NCBI GenBank assembly: GCA_934546745.1
Contig: CAKTDV010000002.1
Span: 62,001 to 126,000 of the forward strand
DNA from: an uncultured Desulfovibrio sp.
GTDB lineage: Bacteria > Desulfobacterota > Desulfovibrionia > Desulfovibrionales > Desulfovibrionaceae
Reading direction: 5' to 3'
DNA: 64,000 nt
The notes under the pieces are model-generated. The model was not told the DNA's origin and did not search any database. It saw nothing but the letters and a program-made list of their open reading frames with translations. Below, piece after piece: positions 63,801 to 64,000 of this stretch. Every line of letters begins with the position of its first letter. Position 1 is the first letter of the stretch. The position numbers and the translations under genes are program-made.

Positions 63801-64000
63801 GGTGGGCCTATGACATTGGCTACGGCGGTCTGGACCATGTGCTGGCCTCCGGCGATGACATCAATGTTCTCGTCCTCGATACGGAAGTGTACTCCAATAC
63901 CGGCGGCCAGGCCTCCAAGGCCACCCCGCTGGGCGCCATCGCGCAGTTCGCCGCCGCGGGCAAGCGCATCGGCAAGAAGGATCTCGGCCGCATGGCCATG
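60896..64000 (+). CDS. por: Pyruvate:ferredoxin oxidoreductase, 3' end beyond the window
   Basis: 1035 codons visible from the ATG at 60896 (AAGGAGG upstream), open to the window end; the usual homodimeric enzyme is about 1170-1220 aa. Domain I has YPITPSSVMGE. The gamma-like and core domains are followed by two 4Fe-4S motifs, CIQCCQCSFVCPH and CLGCGSCAEVCP, then the TPP domain with the proximal-cluster cysteines in CAGCGETPY and GDGWAYDIGYGG for TPP-Mg binding. It oxidises pyruvate to acetyl-CoA and CO2 with reduced ferredoxin, linked here to lactate use. A long antisense frame over it is a shadow. Confidence 0.97.
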   Translation, partial: MAKMKTMDGNNAAAHIAYALSDTAAIYPITPSSVMGEVMDELAAKGVKNLMGQTVNVREMQSEAGAAGAVHGMLSGGALTSTFTASQGLLLMIPNMYKIAGELLPGVFHVSARALASHALSIFGDHQDVMACRQTGFAFLCASSVQEAMDMALVAHLSAIDSSVPFCHFFDGFRTSHEVQKIEVIDYEDIRGLVNWEKVAEFRSMAMNPEHPHIRGTAQNPDIYFQNREASNLYYDAIPAIVLENMKKVASITGRKHRLFDYVGHPEADRVIVSMGSSCEVIEETVDYLNRQGQRTGLVKVHLFRPFSADHLLQAIPATANTITVLDRTKEAGSLGDPLYQDVCTAFMEKGEAPTIVGGRYGLGSKDFTPGMAKAIYDNMLGLQPKNHFTVGINDDVTNLSLDVEEEIDTVPAGTVQCKFFGLGADGTVGANKQAVKIIGDNTDMYAQAYFAYDSKKSGGFTVSHLRFGKQPIKSSYLISHADYIACHKAAYVTQYDVLDGIKDGGTFVLNSNWTLADMEKHLPASMKRIIARKHLKFYNVDAVKVAQEVGLGGRINMIMQTAFFKLANVIDFEKAVGLLKESIKKTYGMKGDKIVNMNIAAVDKGMDALTEITYPASWADATEGAVVCHCDSDDYISDYVRPILAQRGDKLPVSAMEPAGFMPLGTAACEKRGVAINVPEWNAENCIQCCQCSFVCPHATIRPVVATAAELEGAPASFVTADAKGKELKDLKFRMQVYAEDCLGCGSCAEVCPTKPEKRALVMKPLETQIDDQKVNLAFAEASVSQKDDLMARDTLKGSQLRQPLHEFSGACAGCGETPYVKVLTQLFGERMIVANATGCSSIWGASSPTTPYTTDRNGFGPAWGNSLFEDAAEYGCGLGLAYKQRRAGLALAVEKALALEGLSGELKDALQGWLDNREDAEGSRKYGEDILSLLDEMHALDCGLAHELAEMADLFTKKSVWVFGGDGWAYDIGYGGLDHVLASGDDINVLVLDTEVYSNTGGQASKATPLGAIAQFAAAGKRIGKKDLGRMAM

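Noticed and set aside
60665..63838. A 1057-codon open frame on the minus strand, longer than any other annotated frame in that region.
   Set aside because: It is the antisense shadow of pyruvate:ferredoxin oxidoreductase, whose plus-strand frame has full family motifs and simply runs off the window. High GC keeps the opposite strand open.

Overview
The window reads as the chromosome of a strictly anaerobic, sulfate- or sulfite-reducing Desulfovibrionaceae bacterium (Desulfovibrio/Bilophila type). Markers are a split-Soret dihaem cytochrome c, a pyruvate:ferredoxin oxidoreductase, an L-lactate permease, a CoA-disulfide/persulfide reductase with a rhodanese tail, a Desulfovibrio-type trimeric porin, a free-standing IMP cyclohydrolase and a choline TMA-lyase close to that of Desulfovibrio alaskensis. 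Most of the sequence is GC-rich. The restriction-modification block (about 11.1-19.9 kb) is clearly AT-richer and looks acquired.

Layout. 0-5.4 kb: a four-gene minus-strand operon with no obvious known counterpart: a sensor-MFS fusion, an unrecognised 486-aa protein, a PLP racemase-fold enzyme and a periplasmic binding-like protein that runs off the window. 5.7-9.1 kb: a periplasmic propeller-like protein and a TauE/SafE permease with a small membrane partner. 9.4-19.9 kb: a type I restriction-modification locus (hsdM, two hsdS genes plus a spare half, hsdR) with its own tyrosine recombinase and two sets of inverted repeats, i.e. a phase-variable specificity switch; a beta-solenoid repeat protein sits 16 bp behind hsdR. 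20-39 kb: housekeeping and metabolism: lactate permease, gatC-gatA, an LpoA-like lipoprotein, dnaK, split-Soret cytochrome, hflX, IMP cyclohydrolase, exonuclease III and a tandem RND pump pair.

39.2-53.7 kb is the most interesting part: a choline-to-trimethylamine island without microcompartment genes. One minus-strand operon reads osmC - lpd - gcvH - SMR transporter - cutC - cutD. It starts from a good sigma-54 promoter and diverges from a PAS/AAA+/Fis enhancer-binding regulator. A BCCT transporter and an alkaline-phosphatase-superfamily enzyme with a small paralogous companion diverge from another intergenic region that also carries sigma-54 promoters. The same operator (TGACAnnnnTGTCGT) occurs upstream of the regulator and twice between BCCT and phosphatase, which ties the units into one predicted regulon. 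I infer that choline is taken up by BCCT, perhaps partly freed by the phosphatase, and cleaved by CutC activated by CutD. OsmC + lipoyl carrier + Lpd could form an NADH-driven peroxidase protecting the oxygen-sensitive glycyl radical enzyme.

54-64 kb: uvrA, a flagellin, the CoA-disulfide/persulfide reductase and pyruvate:ferredoxin oxidoreductase (cut by the window end). A dispersed repeat of up to about 190 bp occurs five times; in three places its end supplies the ribosome-binding site directly before the start codon of a gene (LpoA-like lipoprotein, porin, uvrA). No rRNA, tRNA or CRISPR array was seen.
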